Positions 29,729-41,416 are shown, counted from the first letter of the stretch. The stretch is 64,000 nucleotides of DNA from Onchocerca volvulus (GCA_000499405.2 HG738138.1:21181753-21245752); one strand, 5' to 3'. Made by a program: numbers and translations. Notes: generated by a model from the sequence alone, not told the origin.

Positions 29729-32700
29729 CATACATACATAAAACACAGATGCACCTATGTAATTGCCGACATTTCAGTACACAATTGGGAAGAGCCCAAT
29801 TTCGTTGCATTTTGGTGTACGAAACGTTTCTAAACATTTTCTCCATTTTTCCATAATATTTTTTTCTAATTTTGCTATAATTATTCGCTACGTTTTTGCC
29901 AGCTTCTAAGCTCTGATTGGATTCGTGAATGTAAGTAAAACTTCAGATACTCTTTTATTAGCACTGAAAAAATTTTCTTATTTGTATTTAATGTTTTTTG
30001 TTCACATTCCATCAACCCCACTTCAGTAAACTTGTTAGAACTTTATAAGCGATATAAAGAAGTTGTAGTTCTGTTGATGGAAGAATCAGCTCGAATAAGC
30101 ATTTTAATTATCCTCTGCTTAATTTTGAAGGTGAATGAGATAGAATATTTTTTCGCAGTCCCATCATTACTAACAACAGTGATGCCAGATTTCATTCCGT
30201 TGAATCACGTTCTTCTTGGACTATAATTCGAAAGTTAAGAGTTAGGGAAAGGGAGAGAAATGTTTTAAATATATTCATTTCCCACACTCAAATGTGCTGT
30301 GAAACTATCGGAATTTTTGTTCAATTTTCTTGTCAACCTTCAAAACTGGTGGTGTTTGATTGTCGAATAGCAGATGTGTAGTTTTGCATTAGAGAATGAA
30401 GCGTTTTTTTTTTTTTTCCTTTTTTTTGAATGGGCTGGAACAAGTAAATTTTTAAGAGTTATTTTTACGATAAACAGATGATGCAGTTTCTGATAACAAG
30501 GCATATACGGGCATTAATACGCCTCATTCCGGTTTTCATCTTCGTAATTTTCTCGCATAATCTCATTCTTTTAAGATTGTCGGAAAGGTTTTGATCGAGA
30601 ACGAAGCTAGGGGATCGGATCTTCTGGTTTGGATACAGAACTGCGAAAAAAAAAAAAAAAAAAAGAAAGAAATGGGTATCGCAGGATCGCATCCAAATAT
30701 TTATCATCAATCCATGAATGGTTCTAAGAAATCTCGTCATATTCTCTATCGTCATGGTGTATCAAACAAATATTCACTGTCAACCCATTTATATTACAAG
30801 CCTGGTGCAGATGAGAAATTCTTTCCACCACCTATTTTGCATACTAAATTTCATGAATTGGATTTTAATTCATCAATCGGAAATATTTTTACTACTGCTA
30901 GTATAAATCAGATGCTGAAGCACAATTTTGAATCTCTGAAGGATGATGATAAAAAAAGGAAATGTTTTTCATCCGAGGAGCTTCCGGACATTTCGGCATG
31001 TGAACGCAATCTTTCCTTTCCAGTTTCGAGAAGCTCGTCTTGTAAAAAACTTTCACCTCCAAAGGATTCGTTTGGACGAGACATCGGTGTGAAAACATTA
31101 TTAGCGTCAAGTATATCGTCAGGAGTTGATTCCGTTTCGGAGGAAGATTCTGAATTAGATGTCGAGAAGATAGAGAAGAAAGCAGAATGGCATGAGTGTG
31201 AAGAAGTTAGTTCAAAAGATAAAAATGAAATCTCTGAATTGGAAAACAAACAGGCTGCTGAAACAGATTTGCACGTTCCTCGGTCTTCCCTGGATTCAGG
31301 TGCAAGTTTCGATGAAGAGGATGCCAAAAATGCGATTTTTGATATTAGTAAAAATTTCGAAATTGTATTCGAAGAGAAGGAGAGGAACGATGATAGCCTG
31401 CTGAGTGAGAAATCAGAAGAAATGTATCCTAGAAAGATATCATTCCCAAAACGTAAGAAGAGTCGAAAGTTCTCATTAGTAAAATCTTTTCAGAAAATGA
31501 GTAAACGAACTGCTTCATTGCCATCCGCAAATATCGCGAGTTCTTCGAAAAGTACGTTTTTGTTCCATGAATTCCATTGCTAATCATCTAGCATTACAAG
31601 AAAAAAATGTTTGCATTTCGCCGAGATTGTTAAAATGCATTGATTTAATTCAGTTCTTTTTATTCTGCTTTCATGTCTCATTTTTTTACTGTTCTGTTTT
31701 TCACCTAAGATTTTAATATAAAACGTACACGAAACTTTTCGACGGAATCTGGATAAAAAACTTTCGAGAATGAGATCTTTTAAGGCATGGATTTTATGGG
31801 CGAAGAATCTTTCTTTACTGAATATCTCCATCTCATATATTCTTAATTATATAAAAGGGAAGAATAAAACGTTAATGCAGAAAGTAAAAAAGACGGATTT
31901 CTTTTAAATTTGGAGCTGAGAATAAAGGACTATCTGTTTGCTTATGAATATCTCTGGAAGGCTGTTATATCTATCAATCGTACAGAGTAAAACTTGTATG
32001 GAACAGAAATTTAATATCAAGACTTGGTGTTTAAAATTAAGGCTAATGCTGTTTTTAGTGTTCGATATTAGATTCCACAAACGATTCAAGTTTTTCGCTA
32101 TATTTTAATATTCATCAATTTTTATTTTGATGCTAACAAAAGCAGCATTACCACAGTTATATTTTTTTCTGTTTTAGTGATTTTACTATTTTTAATATTA
32201 TAATTAGCCATCTTCTTGCCTTTTTTAACGGTTATTAGTGCTATTATATTCCATTTTTTTTCATTATTTCTTCGTTATATATTACGAAGAAATAATAAAG
32301 GAAGCTGGAATTTTTTTTCAAATAATTCCGAAAATTCATGTGTGATTCAGAGACTTTTCAACATAGCCTTTTCATGACTATCATTTTTCTAGCAAACATC
32401 GAAGACAGCTTCATCTTATGATCAATAATTCCATGCATTCTATCGAAATCTTTTTTAATTTCTAGACTGATGGAAATTACCAACTTTTCTTTAGATCATC
32501 GATTATTAAGATGTTTTTAATCAATGATTTAAAGAAAAGTTGCTAGTACATTATGGAAGATTTGGACTTCATTTTTTTTTTTTTTTTTTTTAACTCATAT
32601 ACATCTTATTATCAGTCTGAACGGCTAGCATTTAAAATTTTTATCTCTTACCATTTTTTATCTTTTTGTGGCATTCGAGTCGCACCATGTAAAATTGGCA

Positions 32701-35397
32701 AGTGATTAGTCTTGCAATAAAAATTTTCTGTAAGTTTCCAGTTTCTTTGCGCATGATGAAGTTCTGGAATTCTGGAAATTTTTTTGGTGAAGCAAACAGC
32801 ATCGAGATGAGAAGTTAAGAATTTAAGTTAAGATATTTAAGGAGTTAACAATTTGGGCAGAAATCACTGAATAATATGAATAGACTGATGATGCTATTGC
32901 AGCATAAATCCATTAGGTTCAATTTAAAAGTCTATTGTAATCACTGATGAATTAAAAAGAATAATTTTTGCAGCACTAAAAATTATTTCATTTCCATAAT
33001 ATTTTTTTTCGCTTTGTTTCATGAAATGATTCATTCCTATTATGAAAGCAGTTTTTCTTGATTACATTTGTAATCTAGGATTTCTAGAAATAAAAGACGA
33101 AAAAAAGAAATAGGTAATAATTTACGTTTCTAAATATTCGTGCAAGCTAGAAATTTTGTTGGTTTTATGTCCTTCCGTAGAATATGTTTGTTTAATTTCT
33201 TTTTTGCTTTTTATTCTTTGAATCCATAGGGAATGTTCGTATGACTGATCTTAATTCATTAGTGTAAAATTTCGAGTGCCAGGCTCGAATATATCATTAT
33301 TTCAGATATCCTGTTATATTTGCATATCTTTACTGCTTGATTAGCGTATCTGTTCCCGTGCTTCTACAATTCTTATTTCTTGCTTCTCAAAAACAAATCT
33401 TATATTTTCGCTTATTTAATTAAATACACTTACTTGGTCAAGTTTTTTTTTCTTTTTTTTTTTTCACTAGTTTTATGTTTTCGCCTTTGTTTAGTGAAAG
33501 ATAATATTGCTTTATAGGATGTTATTTTCGTCAGGAAATTTTTCTTGGATTTTACTAATGCTGTATGTGCATTATAACTTGTTATTATAGACTCTTTAAT
33601 CCTTGAAACCTATTTTAAAAAGTAAATATTTCTATATTGTTTGAGTGAGATAAATTTTTTTCTCATTTTAAGTGAATTTATAGATTAAGATCTTGGTTAA
33701 TAAAATACCTGTTTTATTAAATTTAATTGTTGCTATTTGTTATATCATGAAGTTTCCTTTGTAATATAATTCTAGACTCTGTGCTCATGTTTCATTAGAG
33801 GATAGATGAATTAATGCGGATAGATATCATAATTTGGCGAAGTGCATCATGACGTTTTATTGGTCATATTTCTTGTTGAAATACATCTACATGCACTTTA
33901 TTATCTTGCATTGATATATCTTAAATTTTTTTCTTGCTTTGCATCAATCTACTTCTTTTTAATTGAATATTTATTATTTTTGTTTTGAGCAAAGAATAAA
34001 ATTGAAAGGAAAACTCTTGAATTCCATTGCTGATTCCTGACTATCTTTTCATGTAAAGCATGTTTCCAATAACCAAAAAATTATAGCCGAGTTATCATCT
34101 CGAATATTCGATAGTAATTATCTGAATCGAGAATGGGAAATTGTGAAAGTGCAGGAGATGTGTCGGCGAATGTCGTTGGGTCAACTGGACAAGGTTGTCT
34201 TGCCTCTTCCGGATGGTGCTGCTTCCTCGCAAATTCTTGATGAAGTTATGATTAGGCAGGTTGGTGTCTCGCTTGCTTTTACAATGAAGTGTGTTTTATT
34301 TTTAATGGCAAAATGAATTAATTGAGTTAAAAATTGTTCTGGACATAAATTAGATTTAAAATATAATAAGTTATTTTGTAGATGGTAGATGTACTTCCAG
34401 CCCGTGCTGCAGGCTATCCATGGATCAATATTTATAATTCCGAAAAACATGGTTTTTCATTGCATACTTTTTATAGGTTCGGTATTCAATATTTTTGTTA
34501 TAATTTCAGTAGATGCAGTGATTCCTGATCTATTTCTTTGACATGAATTCCAATTTTATTTTTAGATTATTTTTACAAAATGGAGAAATTTAAGCATTGT
34601 TTAGCGCTGTGGTCATCTTTTAGAATTGCTTATTTTTTTATTGATGGAAGTGTAGAACTCATTTCATTCATGATGAGTATTTCATGTCTCTTTGAATCAT
34701 TTTCTTTTCTTTTTTAGGAAAATGATAGACTGGGACGAAGAAATGTCACCCACACTGCTAGTAATTCGTGACTGTGACAAGAATATCTTCGGTGCAGTAG
34801 TTAGTACTACGGTGCGTCCGAATGAACATTTTTTCGGCACCGGCGATTCTTGTTTTCTTTACAAATATGTGAACGACTTGGAGTTGAACCAAAAGTAATT
34901 TCACTTTTTTGTGAAATTTTATTTTCTGCCTGATTTATTCATCCAGAACTGATTATCTTACAAATCTCATTATTAATTACGTATAGAATAAAGTAAATGT
35001 TAAAAATAATTTGTTGGCTAAGAAAAGTTAAATGAAATTAAATGAAGTTTTTTTACTGACATTATTATTGTTATTATTATTATGAATTTCTGGGAATTTT
35101 TTGAAATTCTCTCTAGATTGTGCATTTTTTTTTTTTTTTTTTTATGTTAAAATTTCTTGATCATACAGAGTGCTTCGTATCTACCCATGGAGTGGTCTAA
35201 ATCAATTCTTCGTAAAAGCAAGCACGGATTCGTTATCGATTGGTGCGAGTGGTGGCCACTATGGACTTTGGTTAGATGCAGATTTGAATCATGGTCGTAC
35301 GCAAGCATGTGAAACGTTTCAAAACGAACCGTTAACTGGTGAAAGCGAAGATTTTTCTATACAGTTTGTCGAAGCTTACGGTTTTCGTATGGAATAA
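11430..35397 (+). CDS. lmd-3: LysM-GRAM-TLDc protein, OXR1/NCOA7 family (long isoform)
   Basis: Twenty exons agree in phase: 11430-11534, 12166-12307, 13555-13781, 14061-14197, 14606-14738, 14941-14998, 15624-15691, 16335-16479 (or -16494), 16594-16633, 16794-16898, 17158-17279, 18288-18442, 18911-19014, 19657-19820, 20079-20239, 20428-20539, 34087-34259, 34382-34476, 34718-34894, 35169-35397. The product is about 883-888 residues. Residues 1-48 form a LysM repeat (EYTVTQSDSIERIAAVHDC, then FPGQKLLVP). Residues about 159-248 match the GRAM-like block of OXR1 (GTLLVTPNALMFDPD). The EFWFTIP..VD..Y.F..QW.PE block precedes the linker. From about residue 717 comes a TLDc domain ending at a TAA stop (GYPWINIYNSEKHG, GLNQFFVKAS, GGHYGLWLDADLNHG). 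OXR1 relatives protect against oxidative stress and bind V-ATPase; that role is known for the family, not shown here. The exon-1 ATG directly follows an AG acceptor, so it may be trans-spliced or the N-terminus may extend upstream. Confidence 0.88.
13611..13688 (+). repeat. In-frame 39-bp tandem duplication in exon 3 of the LysM/TLDc gene
   Basis: Two adjacent copies (13611-13649 and 13650-13688) differ only at their edges and add a second copy of a 13-residue unit, ATKSDPSRTVLEI, in the linker between the LysM and GRAM-like parts. The period is a multiple of three, so the frame is kept. Confidence 0.9.
20895..20926. repeat. (AT)n microsatellite
   Basis: An uninterrupted alternating AT run lies in the intron after exon 16 of the LysM/TLDc gene. 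A similar shorter run lies at 13801-13820, just after exon 3. Confidence 0.9.
21049..21243 (+). other. Candidate alternative 3'-terminal exon of the LysM/TLDc gene
   Basis: A 64-codon frame opens right after a ...TATAG acceptor and ends at TGA 21241-21243. It enters in phase 0, which matches the exit of exon 15 (20239). The composition is protein-like (VWSPTVYFEHYISVSVEG, then Ser/Asn/His/Asp-rich) and unlike the surrounding T-rich intron. If used, it would end the protein before the TLDc domain. An AATAAA hexamer lies at about 21625. No homology was recognised; two internal GT sites would also allow an exit in phase 1. Confidence 0.35.
21362..21437 (+). other. Candidate alternative cassette exon (phase 0 in, phase 1 out)
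   Basis: This 76-nt segment is bounded by a CTAAAG acceptor and a G|GTAATA donor. It reads LVEDDYCDWKVEMNLCLAS and onward without a stop. Its phases (0 in, 1 out) equal those of exon 16 (20428-20539), so it could replace that exon and still join the TLDc exons at 34087. The evidence is sequence logic only. Confidence 0.3.
21722..21771 (+). repeat. 50-bp uninterrupted poly(A)
   Basis: A run of 50 A residues lies in an intron otherwise dominated by oligo-T. It is by far the longest homopolymer in the window. It could be a retroposed poly(A) tail, slippage, or an assembly artefact. Confidence 0.9.
29659..29726. repeat. (CA)n microsatellite
   Basis: CA dinucleotides broken only by two CATA interruptions near the left end, followed by a short CATA run. 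It lies in the large intron of the LysM/TLDc gene, about 180 bp before a candidate 28-nt exon. Confidence 0.95.
29903..30130 (+). other. Two candidate small exons leading into the large alternative exon
   Basis: Exon a (29903-29930, 28 nt) follows TTTTTGCCAG and ends at a GTAAGT donor; it reads LLSSDWIRE and exits in phase 1. Exon b (30027-30130, 104 nt) follows CACTTCAG, enters in phase 1 and exits in phase 0 at AAG|GTGAAT, reading through NLLELYKRYKEVVVLLMEES and a hydrophobic tail. The phase then fits the 30576 exon, which is open from its acceptor. Three consecutive agreeing junctions argue for real exons. No family was recognised. Confidence 0.45.
30672..35397 (+). CDS. lmd-3: Alternative TLDc isoform with a Ser/Glu-rich N-terminus
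   Basis: One large exon (30672-31551) is followed by the four shared 3' exons at 34087, 34382, 34718 and 35169, giving about 517 residues. The exon-specific 293 residues begin MGIAGSHPNIYHQ and are rich in Ser, Glu and Lys with acidic patches and a basic end (FPKRKKSRKFSLVKSFQK); they look disordered. The TLDc domain occupies about the last 165 residues. The exon ends AAA A|GTACGT in phase 1, exactly the phase of exon 16, so either upstream part can feed the TLDc exons. The frame is also open 5' to an acceptor at 30575 (exon 30576-31551), through a stretch of Lys codons, so it may be internal rather than a first exon. Vertebrate OXR1/NCOA7 also make short TLDc isoforms. Confidence 0.7.
31552..34086 (+). 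other. Intron between the alternative exon and the TLDc exons
   Basis: A T-rich stretch with no protein-like frame on either strand, including a T-run of about 20 at 32570-32591. I see nothing else in it. Confidence 0.6.
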
Positions 35398-35514
35398 TTC
35401 TTTTTTTCTTTTTTTCTTTTTTTTTAAATTTTTGTTTCATATATTTTTTGATAATAATGTTATATAATTGTTATTATTTTGCTTTCGAATATTTTATGAC
35501 TAGTTTTCGCGCGC

Positions 35515-35520
35515 AATAAA
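35515..35520 (+). terminator. Polyadenylation signal of the LysM/TLDc gene
   Basis: A canonical AATAAA lies 118 nt after the TAA stop of the TLDc exon, at the end of a T-rich 3' UTR. Confidence 0.6.
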
Positions 35521-37529
35521 TGTTTTTGATAATGAAATAGCAAAAAGCAAAATTTTGCTTTTGGGTTAATTTAAAACATCTTGTCATGCAATAAACTGTG
35601 AAAGATAAATATTATAATAAGGAATTCTTTTTTACTTCTTTTAGAAAATTCCATTTTACCCCGACAAATGAGGAATTAGCGAATAGAAGTACATATGGCT
35701 GGAAATATATAAGAGCTACTTAAAACTTGACCAGTACTGCATTAGCCTCAACCTGGCATATTTGGTAGCATGCAGATATTATTCTTGATTCTGATTCCAA
35801 TTTTAGATGATAGCATTTCAAGGAATAAGCTATAAGAATTTATCAATTGACTATTTGCTATATTTTCATACTATATGTAGTGTATATTTTATCTGCAGGA
35901 ATACGTTCAGCTAATTTTTTTTTATAATTTTGATAATTCAGTTTCGGAGAGCGCATTAATACTTAGAATCTTAGTATTTAAACGGCAATAAATAAAAACT
36001 TGAGGATTCTAATGAAATGAAATTTTCTCGGACTTTGATTGTTATTTAAATGATTTTAATAATATTCTTTCTCGTATATTATTACATTGTCAAGAATATC
36101 ATTTTAAGATTTTTTGGATGTGTTGAAACTAGATGATTCAGCTGTTTTCATTGATGCTTTTTTTTTGTAAAATCGGCTAGAATTCTATTTATTGTTTAAA
36201 TCGTATCAAGGCATTACTGTAGATTAATATTTTCTACTTTATTTTTCTTATTCATCAGCAATGATTAATAAATTAAGATGCAGCAGAAAAATATTTTGCT
36301 AAGACAAAAATTTTTTCATCTGGATATCACTATTGAAATCTTTCATCAAGTCAATTCAATGTTATTATGACATGGCATCTGTTATTTTTGGAATTTTTTT
36401 CTTTTTTTTTGATTTACTGAAAAGCTTTTTTTACGAGATATTTTTCTTTTGTTATTAGCAGAAGTAGCATAAATTATTATGATTTGCGTTTTAGTTTTCA
36501 GTTTATAACTAAATATTATTCCGGATCATGCGTTTTGTTTCACATTTGCCTGTTTTTTACTTAAAATAAAAGTGTAGCATGGAATCTCTCGATCTTTTGA
36601 AATCGTGCCGGATGATTGAAGAAAAGTAGAAATGGCTAAACGAATGCTATACAGAAATATATGAAAAGAAGGTTAAATGAAAAAGGTGACTGAGTTACTT
36701 TAGTCAGGAAATCGTTTGTCTTGTTTTGAAAAGTCAGTGTGCAGAACTTTGCAGAAAGATGCTGTCATTTCCAGAATATATGAAATTGTCTTTCATGATT
36801 ACCTAAACTGCTAACGACTGAAAGCTTTTCCAGTAAATAATGTGTACTTTTTTCTTTATCCAAAATATTTTCATTTACATCTTCAATAGATAAATTTATT
36901 CAAATTATCTTATTTTACAGTTTGTTAGTTTGTAATTTTAAAACTTGGCTAAAGAACAACAAAGCAGGCAATGGAAAACAGCGGAAGAGTAATTATCCTA
37001 AAATAAGCAATCTTGTGCAATCAATCAGACTGAGACATTTAGGATTGAACGATTTTGGTAGTCATAATCATGAAATGCTCGGAATGTTCATATTTAAATG
37101 AAATGGTTATTCACAGTGGATAGTACAGTTTTCTAACTTATTCCGTTATCTTTGATCAAGCCACTTGAAGGCTGCCTTTTGTTTGTCCAGTTGCCTATTA
37201 AATATTTCTATTGCATAAGTAAATACGAATAATTTTATCCAAACAGAATACGTGCGATATTTGGGGATTTAATTTCACTTTTCTGATGCTTCTGACCTAA
37301 ATGATGAATGATTGTCGATTGAAATTCTCCGAGAGTGCATTCTTCAATCTGTTATTTTTTTGACCTTGTTGACTCTTCAATTTCTCTGGTGCAAACACCA
37401 TCCTAAATGAAATAAGATGTTTCTTACTTTTTTCTCCTCATATTCCTTTACAAGGACTACTATTTTGTTTTTTTTTTCTTTTTTTCTTTTTTTTTGGATG
37501 AAACTACTTCATCTGTCTTCAACGGATAT

Positions 37530-37586
37530 AAATAAAAAAATAAATAAATAAATAAATAAATAAATATATATATATATATATATATT
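37530..37586. repeat. (AAAT)n followed by (TA)n microsatellite
   Basis: AAAT units run to about 37565 and pass directly into alternating TA, in the spacer between the TLDc and F-box genes. Confidence 0.9.
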
Positions 37587-38084
37587 TATTGATCGAGAAA
37601 AAATTTCATGTCTGTAATTTTTACCATTGCATTTTTTATCGTTTCATCTCTTCTGCATTTGATTTTTAATATTTTTCTCAATTTTCACGTGTTATGTGGC
37701 ATTTCAAATTCATCCACAAATATATTTTCATTTTTTATGTAACGTTTAGTTTTACTTGAATTTTAAGTTTCTGTTTGGGTTGGCTCTTAAACTGGTTAGA
37801 TATCTTCATTTCTATGTCTTGTACAAACATTAAACATCGTTAGTATTCCCTATTTCCAGTATTTGATAAGCCTTCTCTGATTCAGTTTTCTAGATGAGAA
37901 GTAATCTTCACTGCTGGACGGTCAAAATAAATGCAGTGTGGTATAGTGAAACTGACTGGATTCTAAGTCTTTAATAGCCTTATATTTGTGGACACATTGA
38001 TTAGGCTTTGAAAAGAATGTTTGCAGAATGTTATTCATCATTTATGGCTAAATATTCGCCAGAGTAATGTTTTCTCATTTGCTA

Positions 38085-38903
38085 TTATAACAAAGATCTA
38101 TTAAGAAACAATATTTTTATCTCTTCGGAAAAGTTTTTGTCATTTGTTCCGGGAATCGAACCTTGTTGTTTCTCATCTCTTTTCTCTACTGGTCCTTGTG
38201 CTTCGTCGAATACTGAATATCTTTTATTTAAAAGATTCTGTATTTTACCAAAATTTTTATACAGAATGCGTAGGTGCACCTCGTAGTATGTCCCAGAAAC
38301 AGCACACAACTTGTAACTCCGGAATTATTTGGAATACACAGGCTACCTAGAATTTCATTTTACGGAAAGAAAAAAAAAAAAAATGAAACTGAAGAGGAGA
38401 TTCGAAATCTTTCCGCTGACAGATGTGAACTTGGTCTTTTTGTCCAAATTTCCTTGTCAAAAAAAGTTACGATAAAAAAGATCAGTGAAAACAATATTTT
38501 ATTCATAAAAACTAAAACGAAGGAAAAAAAACATTTCAAAGAACGCTTAAAACTGTTTAATGTCTGGCTGTTACTGCATGGAAATGTATATCTTATATCA
38601 ACGAAATATATATCTACCATGCAAAGACATGCTTCAAATGAGATAGCATAGAAAGAGATGAAGAAATTAACCAATTTCCATGGAACTGACAAAAATATGC
38701 GAAAATTTAAGAAAAATAAAAGTAGAAAGACTACTGTTACAAAGAAACTAATGCTAATAGGGCAACCGATAAAATGTACACAGAGTTGGAGAGAAATATT
38801 CAACAATACTTCCGAACTTAAGATCAACACTTCAGAGAATATTACAATCCGATTCCCGAAAAAAAGGAAAGATTTGTTTCCAGAAGAAAATCTACTAAGG
38901 TAA
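38085..38903. other. Spacer segment with protein-like frames of unknown status
   Basis: On the minus strand 38085-38250 includes VFDEAQGPVEKRDEKQQG, hydrophilic and not low-complexity. On the + strand 38349-38903 holds two Lys-rich frames (one starting MKKLTNFHGTDKN at 38658). None joins a recognised gene, neither strand shows a full set of splice sites, and no family was recognised. It could be a 3' exon of the minus-strand gene, a decayed gene, or chance. Confidence 0.2.
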
Positions 38904-39402
38904 TGGAAAACTTGGAGAACAAAACTCGAAATAAAACTGCATAAGATTAAGATATGTAACTAAAAATAATTTACATGATATATAAAATATCAGGGAATCA
39001 TATTGTTTGAACAAAGCTTTACATATCAACAATGTTCATCATTTAGCAAAAATAATAAAGTATTGAATACATTGCTGAATCCACTTATCGTTTCACTTTA
39101 CATAATGTCATACGGTACTCACAACAAACAGGACAATCTCAAATGACGCCTGATTGTAAGAACTGCTTCGTCACCGTAAAAAAAAAAAATTACTGCAAGA
39201 GAAATTTATTAAGAAAAATCATTAAAAAGGGAAATGTAGAATGTTGAAACGAATCGCTTTAAAAAAGTGTTTTGAAAACTCATTCGCTTCTTTCAATCAT
39301 TTGAGTTTTGGGACTTTCAGCAAAAATTAACAAGGAGGTCACATGCATGAAATCATAAGTTCTTATAATCTTCATCCTTCTGATCGAACCGAATTGAGCT
39401 TT

Positions 39403-41383
39403 CTAAGCCTCTTTCTCTTGAAGTTCCTCATGTTTCTCTTGAATGCTTCCTGCTGCTTTACTTCGAGTTGCTGCTCTAGTCTGGAGTCGCTTAATTTGCC
39501 TTCTTTTTCTGTGCTTCAATCGTTCTGCCATAATTTTTATTTCTTTACCCGTAAGGATTCCATTGCCACGTTTACTACAAAAATTCAAATTTGCTTTTGC
39601 AGAGGATGATGCATACTGTAGCTAAAAACAGAATTGTGTAATATGTACTGACCTTCTCTGCATCCGCATGACCACCTGACTTTGATGAAGGCCAAGTTCC
39701 TGCTCTTCATAATAACCGAAGAACGATAGGTCCCACAAGTTGGGAAATTTATCCAGAAATGTACACAACCCATTTTCGGTGGAACTGATCGAATCAATTT
39801 TAGAGAAAAGTACTTTTTGTACCTTAAAAGATTCATGAACAGGAGAAGATCAAAATATTTTAAACTTTTCACACATGGAATAATTTCGACTGCCTATGGT
39901 CTTTTTCCATAAATGAAAAAAAAGTCTTTAGTGATAAAGGCTACGACTACAACTGGATAAATATAGTAATTAAGAATAAAATTGAAAAAAAAAAAAAGAA
40001 TCAATTCGTCAAAGAAAAAGATATAATCGAAAGCTATTTATATTTCACTTTCTTTTTTTTCTATATAATGAAAAATTCATGATACAAAAAATTATAAATA
40101 ACGAACACGCAAGTTTAATTCATTTCAATTCCGGAAAACTATGAATGATGTTTTTTGGGACTCTTAAATTCCTTTAATTTTTTCTCTTGCTTTTTGACTT
40201 ACGTTTTGAGTAAAAGTCAATTGATTCAAAGCTATGAAGAGATTGTCCGTAAGTTCCATTTTATCTATTTGTATAAAACCATATATTACGTCATGCCTAA
40301 AAAACAATTACACGAATACTTCAGTATCTTCTCGTTATCAGTTTTCCTCAGTACTTTTTAACGGATCCTTCTGTTATGACATGACATGATCCCCATGATA
40401 ATAATTTCATCAGGCTTGATCGATGATGCTGAGACTTGTAAACGTAGAATTACACTAACATACCTCAAAAACGACGGCACATCAATTAAATCCAAACAAG
40501 CGCACGGAGGCTCAAAAGCACCTGTACCATAACGGTAAACCAATGCAAGATGGCCTAATGGACCCACTTTTTTTGACTAAAATTAATAAAAAGTAGAAAT
40601 GAAAAATCAACAAGCATCGATTCGGTCTAATCGAATTTAAAATAATTGCTTATTCCTTTCCCTTTTCGCTAGATGTAAAATTACAATAATACAAATTGCG
40701 TTAAAAAAAAAAGGGAAAAACTCTTCTTTTAACCAAACAAGAGATAATTAATGATAAAGCCAGTTGATGCATTAATTTTAAAGAAAAATTTTCTTTGAAA
40801 GATTAGCCTACTTGCCCTGATTCGAACTCCATAAACTTGATATCGCGGCAAAATCTTCGCATTCTTTTCCAATATTTCATTAAATCGTTTGCATACCAAT
40901 CTCAGTCGATACATATTATGAATGCTAATGTTTGGATCATTCTAAAAAAACGAATATTTGTTGCTAATCTTAGTACTATATCAAACAATATATCAAATGC
41001 CTTCATTTCTATGTCGACAACAGTACAGTCATTTGCAAATACGATATTTTCGATATTACCATATGACAACTTTGTGTGATCTAATTATTAAATTATAAAA
41101 TTCATCAGTGTATGTCAATCTTAACTGACGAACAGCTACTGTTCAAACTTGGCACGTCAAAAACAGGATTCAAGTTTAATCATTTTTTAGCTAATGCGTT
41201 TTATTCTAGAAGAACTTTTTAAATAAGATCAGCTAACAATTCATTCATTATTCAGGTAGGGATCACTTTTTCATAGATACGATTTTGCTTGAACTCATAC
41301 AATCGGAAAGACTATGCGATAACGATGGTGTAATTTAATGTAGGATCGTTCTTTCCATATAAGAAAGAATGGATCAAATGGAT

Positions 41384-41416
<33 letters not shown>

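Larger units (their letters stand above)
20540..29902 (+). other. First 9.4 kb of the large intron of the LysM/TLDc gene
   Basis: The region is T-rich on the + strand and mostly without protein-like frames. Apart from the two candidate exons near 21 kb, one more protein-like segment follows an acceptor at 23477 (about 23478-23555, SLSNDLGFAFPKFETAS), but its entry phase (2) does not match the neighbouring exons. A 21-bp direct repeat occurs at about 24613 and 24650. Nothing else was recognised. Confidence 0.45.
35521..39402. other. Tail-to-tail spacer between the TLDc and F-box genes
   Basis: No gene was recognised. The + strand is T-rich up to about 38.34 kb and A-rich from about 38.35 to 39.2 kb, consistent with convergent transcription from both sides. 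For the minus-strand gene an AATAAA (TTTATT at 39205-39210 on +) lies about 190 nt past its stop. A TAAA/TA microsatellite is listed separately. Confidence 0.5.

Noticed and set aside
29658..29846. Minus-strand frame with a run of Cys-Val
   Set aside because: Translation of the (CA)n microsatellite.
30465..31327. Minus-strand frames of 96, 70 and 139 codons
   Set aside because: They are antisense to the large alternative TLDc exon, whose splice phases and sharing with the TLDc exons make the + strand reading correct.
37530..37586. Possible mobile-element end at the AAAT/TA tract
   Set aside because: No coding sequence, inverted repeat or target duplication nearby; a simple microsatellite explains it.
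38147..38164. Perfect tRNA B-box-like sequence on the minus strand (GGTTCGATTCC within TTCGATTCCCGGAACA)
   Set aside because: The T stem has two mismatches, no A box is found at the right distance, and no acceptor stem can be formed; the same bases fit a protein-like frame.
38360..38830. 156-codon hydrophobic frame on the minus strand
   Set aside because: It is the antisense of an A-rich stretch, so Phe/Leu/Ser codons follow from composition; no membrane-protein family is recognised and there are no splice signals.
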